DNA of 64,000 nt from Streptomyces sp. NBC_01716 (GTDB lineage Bacteria; Actinomycetota; Actinomycetes; Streptomycetales; Streptomycetaceae): contig NZ_CP109181.1 of NCBI RefSeq assembly GCF_036248275.1, positions 1,798,001 to 1,862,000 on the forward strand, in the 5' to 3' direction. Below are positions 36,184 through 44,598 of the stretch, piece by piece. The notes beneath the pieces were generated by a model that was not told the origin of the DNA, did no database searches, and saw only the letters and a list, made by a program, of their open reading frames with translations. The position numbers and the translations under genes are program-made. Numbering within the stretch: the stretch's first letter is position 1; each line of letters begins with the position of its first letter.

Positions 36184-37173
36184 TTAGTGAGCGCGCACAG
36201 TCGGGACGGTCGCGCACTGCGCGCGGTACTGGCGCGGCGGGACGCCGTACGCGGCCCGGAACGCCTGGCTGAAATGCGCGGGGCTGGTGAACCCCCAGCG
36301 CGCAGCGATCGCGTTGATCGGACTGGCGGCCAGCCGGGGGTCGGCGAGGTCGCGCCGGCACTGCTCCAGACGGCGCTCGCGGACCCATCCGGCGACGGTG
36401 TGGCCGTCCTGCTGGAACAGCTTGTGCAGATACCGCAGGGAGATGTGGTGCGCGGCGGCGATCGTGTCCGGGGTCAGCCGCGCGTCACCCAGGTTGTCCC
36501 GGATGAAGGCGTGGATCCGGGCCATGAGCGCTCGCCGCCTGCTGTGGGGCGGCACCGCGTTCCCGGCGTCCAGCGCGTCGGCCAGCGCCGCGATGAGCAC
36601 GTCGAGCGTCAGGGTGGTCAGCCGGGCTGCGTCGGAGGGGCTGAGTTCGTCGAGGTGCCGGGCGAGTTGGAGCATGAACTGTGAGGTCAGCGCACCGATG
36701 CCGCGGGCTCCTGGAATACGGGTCGCGCTCAGGCTCCGCAGTTCGCGGGGCGGCAGTGGCAGGAACGAGCGCGGGAAGCCCAGAAGCAGCAGCCGGCTCA
36801 CCGAAATATGCTCCTGGAACTCGGCTTGGTAGGGGCGTGATGTGTCGAAGAGGACCAGGTCGCCCACTCCGAACTCCGTGCACCGGCCGTCCTGCGCCAC
36901 CCTGCCACCACCCCGCTCGACGCAGACCAGCTTGAATGTCTCGGGGTCGGACTGGCGGATGTGCTTGGGCGTGCGGTGGACCGTATGCCGCGTGCTGGTC
37001 ATCAGCGCCGCCTGCACCGGGCCGAACTCGGTGACACCGACGTCGGCCTCGAAGTCGTTCTCCAACTCCCGCTCGCAGCCCAGTTCGTAGGGCACCCAGA
37101 GCTTCGAACTCACTTCACGCCAGAAGGCCAGTCGTTCTCCCGCCGCTACTCCGGCGGTGCTGAGCACGTCCAT
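36184..37173 (-). CDS. AraC-family transcriptional regulator
   Basis: A 329-residue regulator with an N-terminal ligand-binding-like cupin region (AraC_binding_2 type, about residues 20-195) and a C-terminal double helix-turn-helix (about 220-320), shown by LTPDTIAAAHHISLRYLHKLF and PINAIAARWGFTSPAHFSQAF. The effector is unknown. It is separately transcribed, with the exported gene downstream on the same strand 93 bases away. Confidence 0.88.
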   Translation of the reverse strand: MDVLSTAGVAAGERLAFWREVSSKLWVPYELGCERELENDFEADVGVTEFGPVQAALMTSTRHTVHRTPKHIRQSDPETFKLVCVERGGGRVAQDGRCTEFGVGDLVLFDTSRPYQAEFQEHISVSRLLLLGFPRSFLPLPPRELRSLSATRIPGARGIGALTSQFMLQLARHLDELSPSDAARLTTLTLDVLIAALADALDAGNAVPPHSRRRALMARIHAFIRDNLGDARLTPDTIAAAHHISLRYLHKLFQQDGHTVAGWVRERRLEQCRRDLADPRLAASPINAIAARWGFTSPAHFSQAFRAAYGVPPRQYRAQCATVPTVRAH

Positions 37174-37330
37174 GACTCACCACGATGTTGTCGCTGTGGA
37201 GGGTGATTCTGTCGTTCTACCGTTCCGGGGGCCGCGAAAGCGAGGGGTTTGTGCCGAAGTAGGAGATCGTGTCGGAGCGGACCGGAGGCGCGAACCCGGC
37301 GCTTTCGGCCCTCCACCGCCTGGCCGCCCG

Positions 37331-37951
37331 CTACTTGAGGATCCGGTACTTGAGGTGGGTGGCGCCGGGGGTGTCGACCACGCGGACCGGTTCGAGGTCG
37401 TGCGAGCCGAGACCGAGGTTGTCGAAGAGCCTCAGACCGGCGCCGAGCAGCACGGGGATCACATGCAGTTGGAGCTCGTCGACGAGGCGGGCCTTCAGAT
37501 ACTGCTGGACCGTGTCGGCGCCGCCCGCGATGTCGACGTTACGGCCGCCGGCCGCGGCCTTGGCCTGGTCGAGCGCGCTGTGGATGCCGTCGGTGACGAA
37601 GGTGAAGGTCGTGCCGCCCTCCTTGAGGAGGGTGGGCGCGGGCCGGTTGGTCAGGACGAAGACCGGGGCGCGGAAGGGCGGGTTGTCGCCCCAGAACTCC
37701 ACCCCGGAGTCGTACATGAGCCGCCCCATGACGACGGCGCCGGTCGCCTCGAACCACTCGCGCATGATCTCGGAGTCCTGGTCGTCCTCACCGCCGCCGA
37801 TGCCGGCGCGCTCACGCCAGCTGGACTGGGCGTGGATCCAGCCGCCGATCCGGTCGGCGCCGTGGCCTCCGGGGTTGGCGACGCTGTGTTCGGTGCCGGC
37901 GATGTAGCCGTCGAGCGACATGGTCATGTCGGCGGTGACGGTGACCGTCAT
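37331..37951 (-). CDS. Dihydrofolate reductase-fold (RibD_C) protein
   Basis: A 206-residue member of the RibD C-terminal/DHFR-like family, beginning TVTADMTMSLDGYIAGTEHS, with GAVVMGRLMYDSG, FVLTNRPAPTL and the nucleotide-binding IAGGADTVQQYLKARLVDELQ. These proteins are NADPH-dependent reductases of largely unknown substrate, and not the folate enzyme itself. The ATG at 37951 follows AAGGAG at seven bases. It is monocistronic as far as can be seen. Confidence 0.82.
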   Translation of the reverse strand: MTVTVTADMTMSLDGYIAGTEHSVANPGGHGADRIGGWIHAQSSWRERAGIGGGEDDQDSEIMREWFEATGAVVMGRLMYDSGVEFWGDNPPFRAPVFVLTNRPAPTLLKEGGTTFTFVTDGIHSALDQAKAAAGGRNVDIAGGADTVQQYLKARLVDELQLHVIPVLLGAGLRLFDNLGLGSHDLEPVRVVDTPGATHLKYRILK

Positions 37952-38185
37952 GGAGGTGCTCCTTCAACTTTTCCGGAGTTGCGCTTCTTCATATGGGCCT
38001 GTCATGAAGACGTCGATCGGCGGACGCCGAATTCGACATCGGTCCCGCACGGCCGTACCTCACTCGCCGAAACGCGCGACCCGGGCCATGATGGTCCACG
38101 AGACGTGTTCACGACGTGCGTGCGCGCGCCTCGCGCGCACGGTCCCCGTCGGCTCGCACGAATGGCGTACCTCAACAACGCCCTC

Positions 38186-38206
38186 ATCTCACATATGAGA
38201 TAGCCT
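38186..38206 (+). promoter_or_regulatory. Dyad and -10 box at the XRE-MurA start
   Basis: ATCTCA-CATA-TGAGAT (38186-38201) is a perfect 6+6 dyad 11 bases before the ATG. It overlaps a TANNNT-type -10 box, TAGCCT (38201-38206). With a start point about seven bases later, the message would begin at or near the ATG, and there is no ribosome site. The dyad is well placed for autorepression by the gene's own XRE domain. Confidence 0.45.
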
Positions 38207-38212
38207 GTCGCC

Positions 38213-39742
38213 ATGGCAGACGACTACCTCGTACGTATCGGCAAGCTCATCCGTGACGCCCGTCAGCACAGAGGCTGGACACAGACCCAGCTTGCGGATG
38301 CGCTGGCCACCAGTCAGAGCGCCGTGAACCGCATCGAGCGCGGCAACCAGAACATCAGCCTTGAGATGATCGCGCGCATCGGTGAGGCGCTCGACAGCGA
38401 GATCGTTTCCCTCGGATACGCCGGGCCGATGCACCTGCGGGTCGTCGGCGGGCGCCGGCTCTCCGGCTCCATCGACGTCAAGACGAGCAAGAACGCCTGC
38501 GTGGCGCTGCTCTGCGGTTCGCTGCTCAACAAGGGGCGTACGGTCCTGCGGCGGGTGGCGCGTATCGAGGAGGTCTACCGGCTCCTCGAAGTGCTCAACT
38601 CCATCGGTGTACGCACCCGCTGGATCAACGACGGCATGGATCTGGAGATCGTGCCGCCGGCGGAGCTGGACATGGCCGCCATGGACGCGGAGGCCGCGCG
38701 CCGTACCCGCTCGATCATCATGTTCCTCGGTCCGCTGCTGCACCGCATGGACAACTTCCTGCTGCCGTACGCGGGCGGCTGCGACCTCGGTACGCGCACC
38801 ATCGAGCCGCACATGATCGCGCTGCGCCGCTTCGGCCTGGACATCACCGCGACGGAGGGGCTGTACCACGCGGTGGTCGACCGCGCGACGTCGCCGGACC
38901 GGCCCATCGTGCTGACCGAGCGCGGCGACACGGTCACCGAGAACGCGCTGCTGGCCGCCGCGCGGCACGACGGCGTCACCGTCATCCGTAACGCGTCATC
39001 GAACTACATGGTGCAGGACCTCTGCTTCTTCCTGGACGCGCTCGGGGTACGGGTCGAGGGCGTCGGCACCACCACGCTCACCGTGCACGGCGTGCCGAGC
39101 ATCGACACCGATGTGGACTACTCCCCCTCCGAGGACCCGGTCGAGGCGATGAGCCTGATCGCCGCGGCGGTGGTCACCGAGTCCGAGCTGACGATCCGCC
39201 GGGTGCCGATCGAGTTCCTGGAGATCGAGCTCGCGGTGCTGGAGGAGATGGGCCTGGACCACGACCGTACGCCGGAGTACCCGGCGGACAACGGCCGTAC
39301 CCGGCTGGTGGATCTGACCGTACGCCCCTCGAAGCTGGAGGCGCCGATCGACAAGATCCACCCGATGCCGTTCCCGGGCCTGAACATCGACAACGTCCCG
39401 TTCTTCGCGGCCATCGCCGCCGTCGCCCAGGGCAAGACCCTCATCCACGACTGGGTCTACGACAACCGCGCGATCTATCTGACGGACCTCAACCGCCTCG
39501 GCGGCCGGCTCCAACTCCTCGACCCCCACCGGGTCCTGGTGGAGGGCCCGACCCGCTGGCGCGCGGCGGAGATGATGTGCCCGCCGGCACTGCGGCCCGC
39601 GGTGGTCGTACTGCTGGCGATGATGGCGGCGGAGGGCACGTCGGTGCTGCGCAACGTCTATGTGATCAACCGGGGTTACGAGGACCTGGCGGAGCGGCTG
39701 AACTCGGTGGGGGCGCAGATCGAGATCTTCCGCGACATCTGA
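38213..39742 (+). CDS. murA2: XRE domain fused to UDP-GlcNAc 1-carboxyvinyltransferase
   Basis: A 509-residue fusion. Residues 8-62 form a Cro/C1 helix-turn-helix (GWTQTQLADALATSQSAVNRI). Residues 73-509 are an EPSP-synthase-fold MurA: K93-N94 (TSKNACVALL) match the substrate-binding Lys-Asn, and C190 in AGGCDLGTR is the fosfomycin-reactive catalytic cysteine, so transferase activity is probably kept. MurA transfers enolpyruvate to UDP-GlcNAc in peptidoglycan synthesis. The DNA-binding part suggests that wall-precursor levels could feed back on transcription. Its leader is probably absent. A strong terminator follows. Confidence 0.9.
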   Translation: MADDYLVRIGKLIRDARQHRGWTQTQLADALATSQSAVNRIERGNQNISLEMIARIGEALDSEIVSLGYAGPMHLRVVGGRRLSGSIDVKTSKNACVALLCGSLLNKGRTVLRRVARIEEVYRLLEVLNSIGVRTRWINDGMDLEIVPPAELDMAAMDAEAARRTRSIIMFLGPLLHRMDNFLLPYAGGCDLGTRTIEPHMIALRRFGLDITATEGLYHAVVDRATSPDRPIVLTERGDTVTENALLAAARHDGVTVIRNASSNYMVQDLCFFLDALGVRVEGVGTTTLTVHGVPSIDTDVDYSPSEDPVEAMSLIAAAVVTESELTIRRVPIEFLEIELAVLEEMGLDHDRTPEYPADNGRTRLVDLTVRPSKLEAPIDKIHPMPFPGLNIDNVPFFAAIAAVAQGKTLIHDWVYDNRAIYLTDLNRLGGRLQLLDPHRVLVEGPTRWRAAEMMCPPALRPAVVVLLAMMAAEGTSVLRNVYVINRGYEDLAERLNSVGAQIEIFRDI

Positions 39743-39751
39743 TACGAGGAC

Positions 39752-39807
39752 GCCGCCGCACCCCTCCCTGACCTGCTGCTCAGCGGGTCAGGGAGGGGTG
39801 CGGCGGC
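39752..39807 (+). terminator. Terminator of XRE-MurA
   Basis: A perfect 22-base stem, beginning GCCGCCGCACCCCTCCC, has a 12-base loop and starts ten bases after the stop codon. Confidence 0.92.
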
Positions 39808-39915
39808 ATCTCTGGGACTTCTCTGGGACTTGGGCCCACGGTGGGCTACGAGCCACGCTCCACAGGCTCTGCCGGTGCACGGCGCCCTGTTCACCGACTG
39901 CTCGGCCGCGGGAGC

Positions 39916-40539
39916 TCAGCCGGTAAATTCGTTGACGCCGAGGGCGAAGTCCCAGTGGCCAACCCCGTTGCCGGCGAGGCTCACCGTGACCACGCCCATT
40001 CCTTCCAGCCAGTGCGCCATTTTCAGGCCGCCGACGTCCAGCGGGCGCAGCCCGAGGCTCTCGATGAATGCCGCCACGCCCGCCTTGGCCTGCGCATTGT
40101 CGCCGGCGATGAAGACGTTGGGCCGGCCCTTCTCCAGGACATTACGGAAAATGGTGTTGAATGCCTTCACCACGCTGGCACTGGCCGGGGCCACCTTGGC
40201 AACTTCCCGCGCGATCGAGGTCTCCTCGCTGTGGGCCAGTCCGTCGAACGTGGCGTTGAAGGGGTTGCTGATGTCGACGATGACCTTGCCCGCGAGGGCG
40301 TCTCCGTACTCGGCGACGACCGGAACGACACCGTCGTACAACAGGGCCGTGATGACGATGTCCCCGGCCGGGACGGCGCCCCACTTGCCCGTCGTCGCGC
40401 CGCCGCCCAGAGCCTTGGCCAGGTCATCGGCCTTGGACTGATCGCGTCCCATGACCTCGACGGTGTTGCCGCCCGCCACCGCGAGCGTGCCGATGGTACG
40501 GGCCATGTTCCCCGTACCGATGAGGGTAATGCCGCTCAT
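39916..40539 (-). CDS. NADP-binding reductase, F420-oxidoreductase-like
   Basis: A 207-residue single-domain protein with a Rossmann fold starting M-S-G-I-T-L-I-G-T-G-N-M-A and later VIVDISNPFNATFDG and VVKAFNTIFRNVLEKG, the pattern of the NADPH:F420 oxidoreductase-like family. The substrate and whether F420 is used are unknown. The ATG at 40539 follows GGAAGAGAG. It is 246 bases downstream of an SDR gene on the same strand and may be coexpressed with it. Confidence 0.78.
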   Translation of the reverse strand: MSGITLIGTGNMARTIGTLAVAGGNTVEVMGRDQSKADDLAKALGGGATTGKWGAVPAGDIVITALLYDGVVPVVAEYGDALAGKVIVDISNPFNATFDGLAHSEETSIAREVAKVAPASASVVKAFNTIFRNVLEKGRPNVFIAGDNAQAKAGVAAFIESLGLRPLDVGGLKMAHWLEGMGVVTVSLAGNGVGHWDFALGVNEFTG

Positions 40540-40785
40540 GAGGTGTGCTCTCTTCCTGTTCTCGAGGTGTCGCTCTGTCTCGTTCGTGCCGGGTCAGGCG
40601 CAGGGCGTCGGCCGCGACGTTTCCGGGCCAACTGCCGCGCTTTTCCCGGCACCTCCGGCTCGTCAGCACGCGAATTCGGCGCCGGCGCGACACTTCGGCG
40701 TGTTGCGGATGCCCGCGTTCGAGATCAGTTCGTTGTGGCGACCGGGTTGTTGTGGGGTGTGCCCGCGGCATTCCTGGTGTGTGGT

Positions 40786-41520
40786 TCAGATGGCGGTGGT
40801 GCCGCCGTCGGTGACCAGTTCCAGGCCGTTGACGTAGCTGGAGTCGTCGGAGGCGAGGAACAGGGCGACGGTGGCGATTTCTTCGGGGCGGCCCATCTTT
40901 CCGCGGGGGATGAGGGACTCGAATGCGGACTTGCTTGCCTCGTCGAACAGTTCCTCCTGTTTGGCGGTGGCGACCTGGCCGGGGGTCAGGACGTTGACCC
41001 GGATCTTGCGGTCGCCCAGTTCGTTGAGCCAGACGCGGGCCCAGGCCTGCTGGACGGCTTTGCTTCCCGCGTAGAGGCTCCAGCCGGGGAAGGCGCCGAG
41101 AGAGGCGTTGGATCCGGTCATGAAGATCGAGCCGTTGTCGTTGATCAGCGGCAGTGCCTTCTGCACGGTGAACAGGGTGCCGCGCGCGTTGAGCCAGAAG
41201 GCGCGGTGGAACTGTTCCTCCGTGATCTCGCCGAGGACGGCGGGTTCGCCCATCCCGGCGCTGGCCCACAGCACGTCGATCGAGCCCTTTTCCCGCTTGA
41301 CGGTGTCGTACAAGCGGTCCAGGTCGTCCAGTTCGGCCGCGTCCCCCTGGACGGCGGTGACGTTGCGGCCGATCAGCTTGACGGCGTCGTCCAGTGCTTC
41401 CCGGCGCCGGGCCTGGATGAAGACGTGCGCCCCTTCCTCGACGAACAGTTTGGCGCCGGCCAGTGCCATGCCGGTGGACCCGCCGGTGATCACCGCTACC
41501 TTGCCATCGAGCTTTCCCAC
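40786..41520 (-). CDS. Short-chain dehydrogenase (SDR)
   Basis: A 244-residue NAD(P)-dependent oxidoreductase. The cofactor motif is VITGGSTGMALAGAK, slightly atypical in the third glycine position. The active-site Ser lies in FMTGSNASLGAF and the Y-x3-K in LYAGSKAV. The C-terminal block SSYVNGLELVTDGGTTAI is standard. The start is the GTG at 41520 behind GGAG; a long upstream in-frame extension lacks SDR character. It is divergent from a LysR gene 208 bases away, which is likely to regulate it. Confidence 0.88.
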   Translation of the reverse strand: MGKLDGKVAVITGGSTGMALAGAKLFVEEGAHVFIQARRREALDDAVKLIGRNVTAVQGDAAELDDLDRLYDTVKREKGSIDVLWASAGMGEPAVLGEITEEQFHRAFWLNARGTLFTVQKALPLINDNGSIFMTGSNASLGAFPGWSLYAGSKAVQQAWARVWLNELGDRKIRVNVLTPGQVATAKQEELFDEASKSAFESLIPRGKMGRPEEIATVALFLASDDSSYVNGLELVTDGGTTAI

Positions 41521-41599
41521 GATCACTCCATTGAACTGATGGGTATCCGAAAAAGTGTGCTCATTCTGGGCCTGGGCCCGGCTATCAAGTTCCGATGTC

Positions 41600-41618
41600 G
41601 AATTCTTGTGCCGAATTC
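41600..41618. promoter_or_regulatory. Paired GAATTC sites in SDR/LysR divergent promoter
   Basis: Two GAATTC hexamers separated by seven bases form a 19-base dyad between the SDR and LysR starts. This could be a LysR-type binding site, though it lacks the classic T-N11-A form. Confidence 0.25.
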
Positions 41619-41728
41619 TCTTCGACCCCAATAGGCACGTATTCAGGTTGCCATCGGCCTGAGTGGGTGTCCAAGACTTCTTTTAGCCGTGGTGATACCC
41701 TGAAGGCATTACCGGACTGGGAGACGCC

Positions 41729-42640
41729 ATGGATCTGGATCTGCGCAAATTGCGTTACTTCGCCGCCGTGGCCGACCAGTTGCACTTCGGCCGCGCCGCC
41801 GATGAGCTGCATATCGCGCAGCCGGTACTCAGCCGGCAGATCCGCGCGCTCGAGCAGGATCTCGGCGCCTCGCTGTTCACCCGGGATCGCCACGGCGTAG
41901 CGCTGACCGACGCGGGCCGACAGCTGCTGGCCGACGCCGGTCCGCTGCTCGCCTCCGCGCACGCGGTCCGCCGCCGGGTGTCTGTGGCAGCCCGTGGCAG
42001 CCGGCGGCTGATGGTCGGTTTCCGGGCCGGGATCCCGGTTATCCCGGCGGCGCGGGCATTCGAGGCCCGGCACCCGGACGTGGTCGTGGACGTGCAGCGG
42101 GTCGAATGGGACGAGCAGGCCCCGATGCTGCTCGACGGCCGCATCGACGTCGGCTATGTGCGGCTGCCCATCGATGAGGCCGGCCTGCGCGTCGCCCCGC
42201 TGTACACCGAGCCGCGGGTGGCAGTGCTGCCCGCCGGCCACCGGTTGGCCGGCAAGGAGGAGGTCACCGAGGCCGACCTGGCCGGCGAACCGCTGGTCTG
42301 GCATGCCGACCCGAGCACGCAGCCCACCAGGCGCCCGCACCCTAACGCCGGGTACCTGGTGCGCGGGGTGGACGAGACGCTCGAACATGTCGCGGCCGGC
42401 CGGGGCATCTCGTTCCTGGCCCGTTCGGCGTCCGTGTTCTACTCACATCCGGAAGTCGTCTATGTGCCCATCCCGGATCTGGCGCCCGACCAGGTGTGCC
42501 TCGCGGCGGCGGCATCGCGCACCTCGCCAGTGGTCGATGACTTCTTCACCGCGGCTCAGGCGACGGCCGAGATCACGGCAGAATGTGGGAACCATGAAAT
42601 GTGGCAGCTTGGAAGCGATGCTGTTTCAAAGCGCGGTTGA
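41729..42640 (+). CDS. LysR-family transcriptional regulator
   Basis: A 303-residue regulator. The N-terminal winged helix (about residues 4-62) contains LRKLRYFAAVADQLHFGRAADELHIAQPVLSRQ-like sequence, diagnostic of LysR proteins. The effector-binding domain (about 90-290) follows. It is divergent from the SDR gene and probably regulates it and the reductase downstream. The effector is not predictable. The start is the ATG at 41729. Confidence 0.9.
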   Translation: MDLDLRKLRYFAAVADQLHFGRAADELHIAQPVLSRQIRALEQDLGASLFTRDRHGVALTDAGRQLLADAGPLLASAHAVRRRVSVAARGSRRLMVGFRAGIPVIPAARAFEARHPDVVVDVQRVEWDEQAPMLLDGRIDVGYVRLPIDEAGLRVAPLYTEPRVAVLPAGHRLAGKEEVTEADLAGEPLVWHADPSTQPTRRPHPNAGYLVRGVDETLEHVAAGRGISFLARSASVFYSHPEVVYVPIPDLAPDQVCLAAAASRTSPVVDDFFTAAQATAEITAECGNHEMWQLGSDAVSKRG

Positions 42641-42713
42641 GCGGTCGGACTGACGACAGCAGGGCCAAAGCTCGGAGGGGAAGGCGACAGGGTCTTCACC
42701 CTTGGCTGGGCCT

Positions 42714-43133
42714 TCACCAGGTCGACGGTGGTGCGGTGGTTCGGCGGACGACGAGGGATGGAGATAGCTTGACCTGGGCCGATGGCTTACCTCGGTCGGC
42801 GAGACGGCCGAGGAGGAGCCGGGCGGCCTCGGTGCCGATGTGCCGGCCTGCCTGGTCGACACTGGTGAGTGAGATGGGACCGAGCGCGGCGCCGGCGGTG
42901 TCGTCGTCCGACACCGTGTCGTATACGGCCGACTGCCCGTGCCGCCCGACGACCACGGTCGGCACCGTGTGCGCCAACTGTTCCAGATGAGGCCTTGGAG
43001 AGACGGGCGCGATCAGCACCAGTCCGTCCGTCCCCCGGTCGATCATGGCCTCGGTGACCCGGGCCTCCGCCGCCTCACCGTTGCAGCCAGGACCCATCAG
43101 GACCTGGTAGTCCGTTTCTCGGTTCTGGTCATG
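42714..43133 (-). pseudogene. LacI-family regulator remnant
   Basis: The translation has two parts of a LacI sugar-binding domain: YQVLMGPGCN ... GLVLIAPVSPRPHLEQLAH ... DTVSDDDTAGA, joined directly to LGPISLTSVDQAGRHIG ... EAARLLLGRL ... SLVVRRTTAPP. In intact LacI proteins about 100 residues separate these parts, so an in-frame internal deletion has occurred. The N-terminal helix-turn-helix is also missing. It is a dead gene ending at 42714, downstream of an SDR gene on the same strand. Confidence 0.75.
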
Positions 43134-43150
43134 CTCACCCCCGGCCCGGC

Positions 43151-43909
43151 TCAGAGGCTCGATCCACCGGTGGCGTCGATCGTCTGCCCGGTGATCCATC
43201 GGGCGCCGTCGCTCGCGAGATAACTGATGATGTCGGCGACGTCCTCGGGGGTGCCGATCCTGCCGAACGCGGACACCTTGGCCGCACCGTCCCGGGCGCC
43301 TGGTGCGTCGATCCAGTCGGCGTTGAGGTCGGTGTCGATGATGCCGGGCGCAACCGAGTTGACGGTTATCCCGCGCCCCGCGAGCTCCGGGGAGACCGCG
43401 TGCAGGACTCCTTCCAGTCCGGTCTTGGAGGCGGTGTAGGCGAGGTGGGTCGGTGCCGCGACGCGGGTGTAGCCGGTGGAGACGGCGATCACGCGGCCGT
43501 TCTCGTTCAAGGAGTTCGCGAGGTGGTGGAGCAGGAACAGCGGCGCGGTGAGGTTGATCGCCTGCACTCGGGCATACGTATCGGGGTCGAGTTCGGTGAG
43601 GGTCTGCTCACCGTTGATCCCCGCGTTGCTCACGAGCACATCGGTGCCGGTGAAGTCGTGCTCGCTCACCGCCCGAGTCCACTCCCGCGCGATCGCGACG
43701 GACGCGGCTCCGCCTTCGGCGAGGTCGGCCTGGATCAGCACCGGAGTCGCTCCGAGCGCCTGAACGCGCTCGGCGGTCGTCTCCGCGGCGGCCTGGTCGT
43801 GGCCGTAGTGGATGCCGACGAGCGAGAAGCCGTCGCGGGCGAGGGCTGCTGCCGTGGCGGCGCCGATGCCTCGGGACGCGCCGGTGATCAGAGCTGTGGA
43901 TCGGGTCAC
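43151..43909 (-). CDS. Short-chain dehydrogenase (SDR), FabG-like
   Basis: A 252-residue NADP-dependent oxidoreductase with the classic cofactor motif ALITGASRGIGAATA, NAG in VLVSNAGING, active-site Tyr and Lys in AYTASKTGLEG, and a C-terminal WITGQTIDATGG. The substrate is unknown. The GTG at 43909 is selected because GGGGGA lies before it. A TetR gene diverges from it 56 bases away and probably represses it. Confidence 0.9.
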   Translation of the reverse strand: MTRSTALITGASRGIGAATAAALARDGFSLVGIHYGHDQAAAETTAERVQALGATPVLIQADLAEGGAASVAIAREWTRAVSEHDFTGTDVLVSNAGINGEQTLTELDPDTYARVQAINLTAPLFLLHHLANSLNENGRVIAVSTGYTRVAAPTHLAYTASKTGLEGVLHAVSPELAGRGITVNSVAPGIIDTDLNADWIDAPGARDGAAKVSAFGRIGTPEDVADIISYLASDGARWITGQTIDATGGSSL

Positions 43910-43965
43910 GATTCCCCCGTAGTGATCGTTACGAAATAGGTTCACGGGATACCGTAGCAGTCACT

Positions 43966-44565
43966 ATGGAAATGACGCGCAAGGCAGGACGCCCACGGGC
44001 GTTCGACCCCGACGAGGCACTGCGTCGCGCCCTGATGGTCTTCTGGGAGCGCGGCTACGAGGGCGCGAGCATGACCGCGCTACAGGAGGCAACCGGGCTG
44101 ACCGCACCGCAGCTCTACCGGGCGTTCGAGTCCAAGGAGCGCCTGTTCGAGCGGGCGGTGCGGCTGTACCAGGACGAGTACGGCTTCGGCATCCGCTCGG
44201 GCATCCCGCTCGCCGAGGCGGTCGTCGAGTACCTCGACCGCGCGGCCCGCGAGTTCACCACCGAACCCGGCCGCGGATGCCTCGTGTCAACCGGCCTGCT
44301 CGCGACCGGACAAGACGCCCAGGCCGCCGCGGCGATCTGCCGGGCAGAACGCGATCACGCTCTTACCGGCCTGCGCCAACGCGTCGCCGACGCGGTCGCG
44401 CGGGGCGAACTTCCCGAGACGGCCGATGTCGCTGGGCTCTCCCGCACCATCGGGGCACTGATCCAGGGCATGTCGGTTCAGGCCCGAGATGGGGCCGGAT
44501 ACGAGGAACTGGCGCACATCGTGACCGCGGCACAGATACTGCTCGCCGCCGTATCCAAGGGTTGA
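43966..44565 (+). CDS. TetR-family regulator
   Basis: A 199-residue repressor with an N-terminal helix-turn-helix (residues about 12-58: RALMVFWERGYEGASMTALQEATGLTAPQLYRAF) and a C-terminal ligand domain of the TetR_C_16/AcrR-like kind, with GRGCLVSTGLLATG. It is divergent from the adjacent SDR gene; the 56-base gap contains the partly symmetric GTAGTGATCGTTAC, a plausible shared operator. Confidence 0.88.
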   Translation: MEMTRKAGRPRAFDPDEALRRALMVFWERGYEGASMTALQEATGLTAPQLYRAFESKERLFERAVRLYQDEYGFGIRSGIPLAEAVVEYLDRAAREFTTEPGRGCLVSTGLLATGQDAQAAAAICRAERDHALTGLRQRVADAVARGELPETADVAGLSRTIGALIQGMSVQARDGAGYEELAHIVTAAQILLAAVSKG

Positions 44566-44598
44566 GAACCTGGGTGAGTCCGAGGTGGGCCCTGGGTC

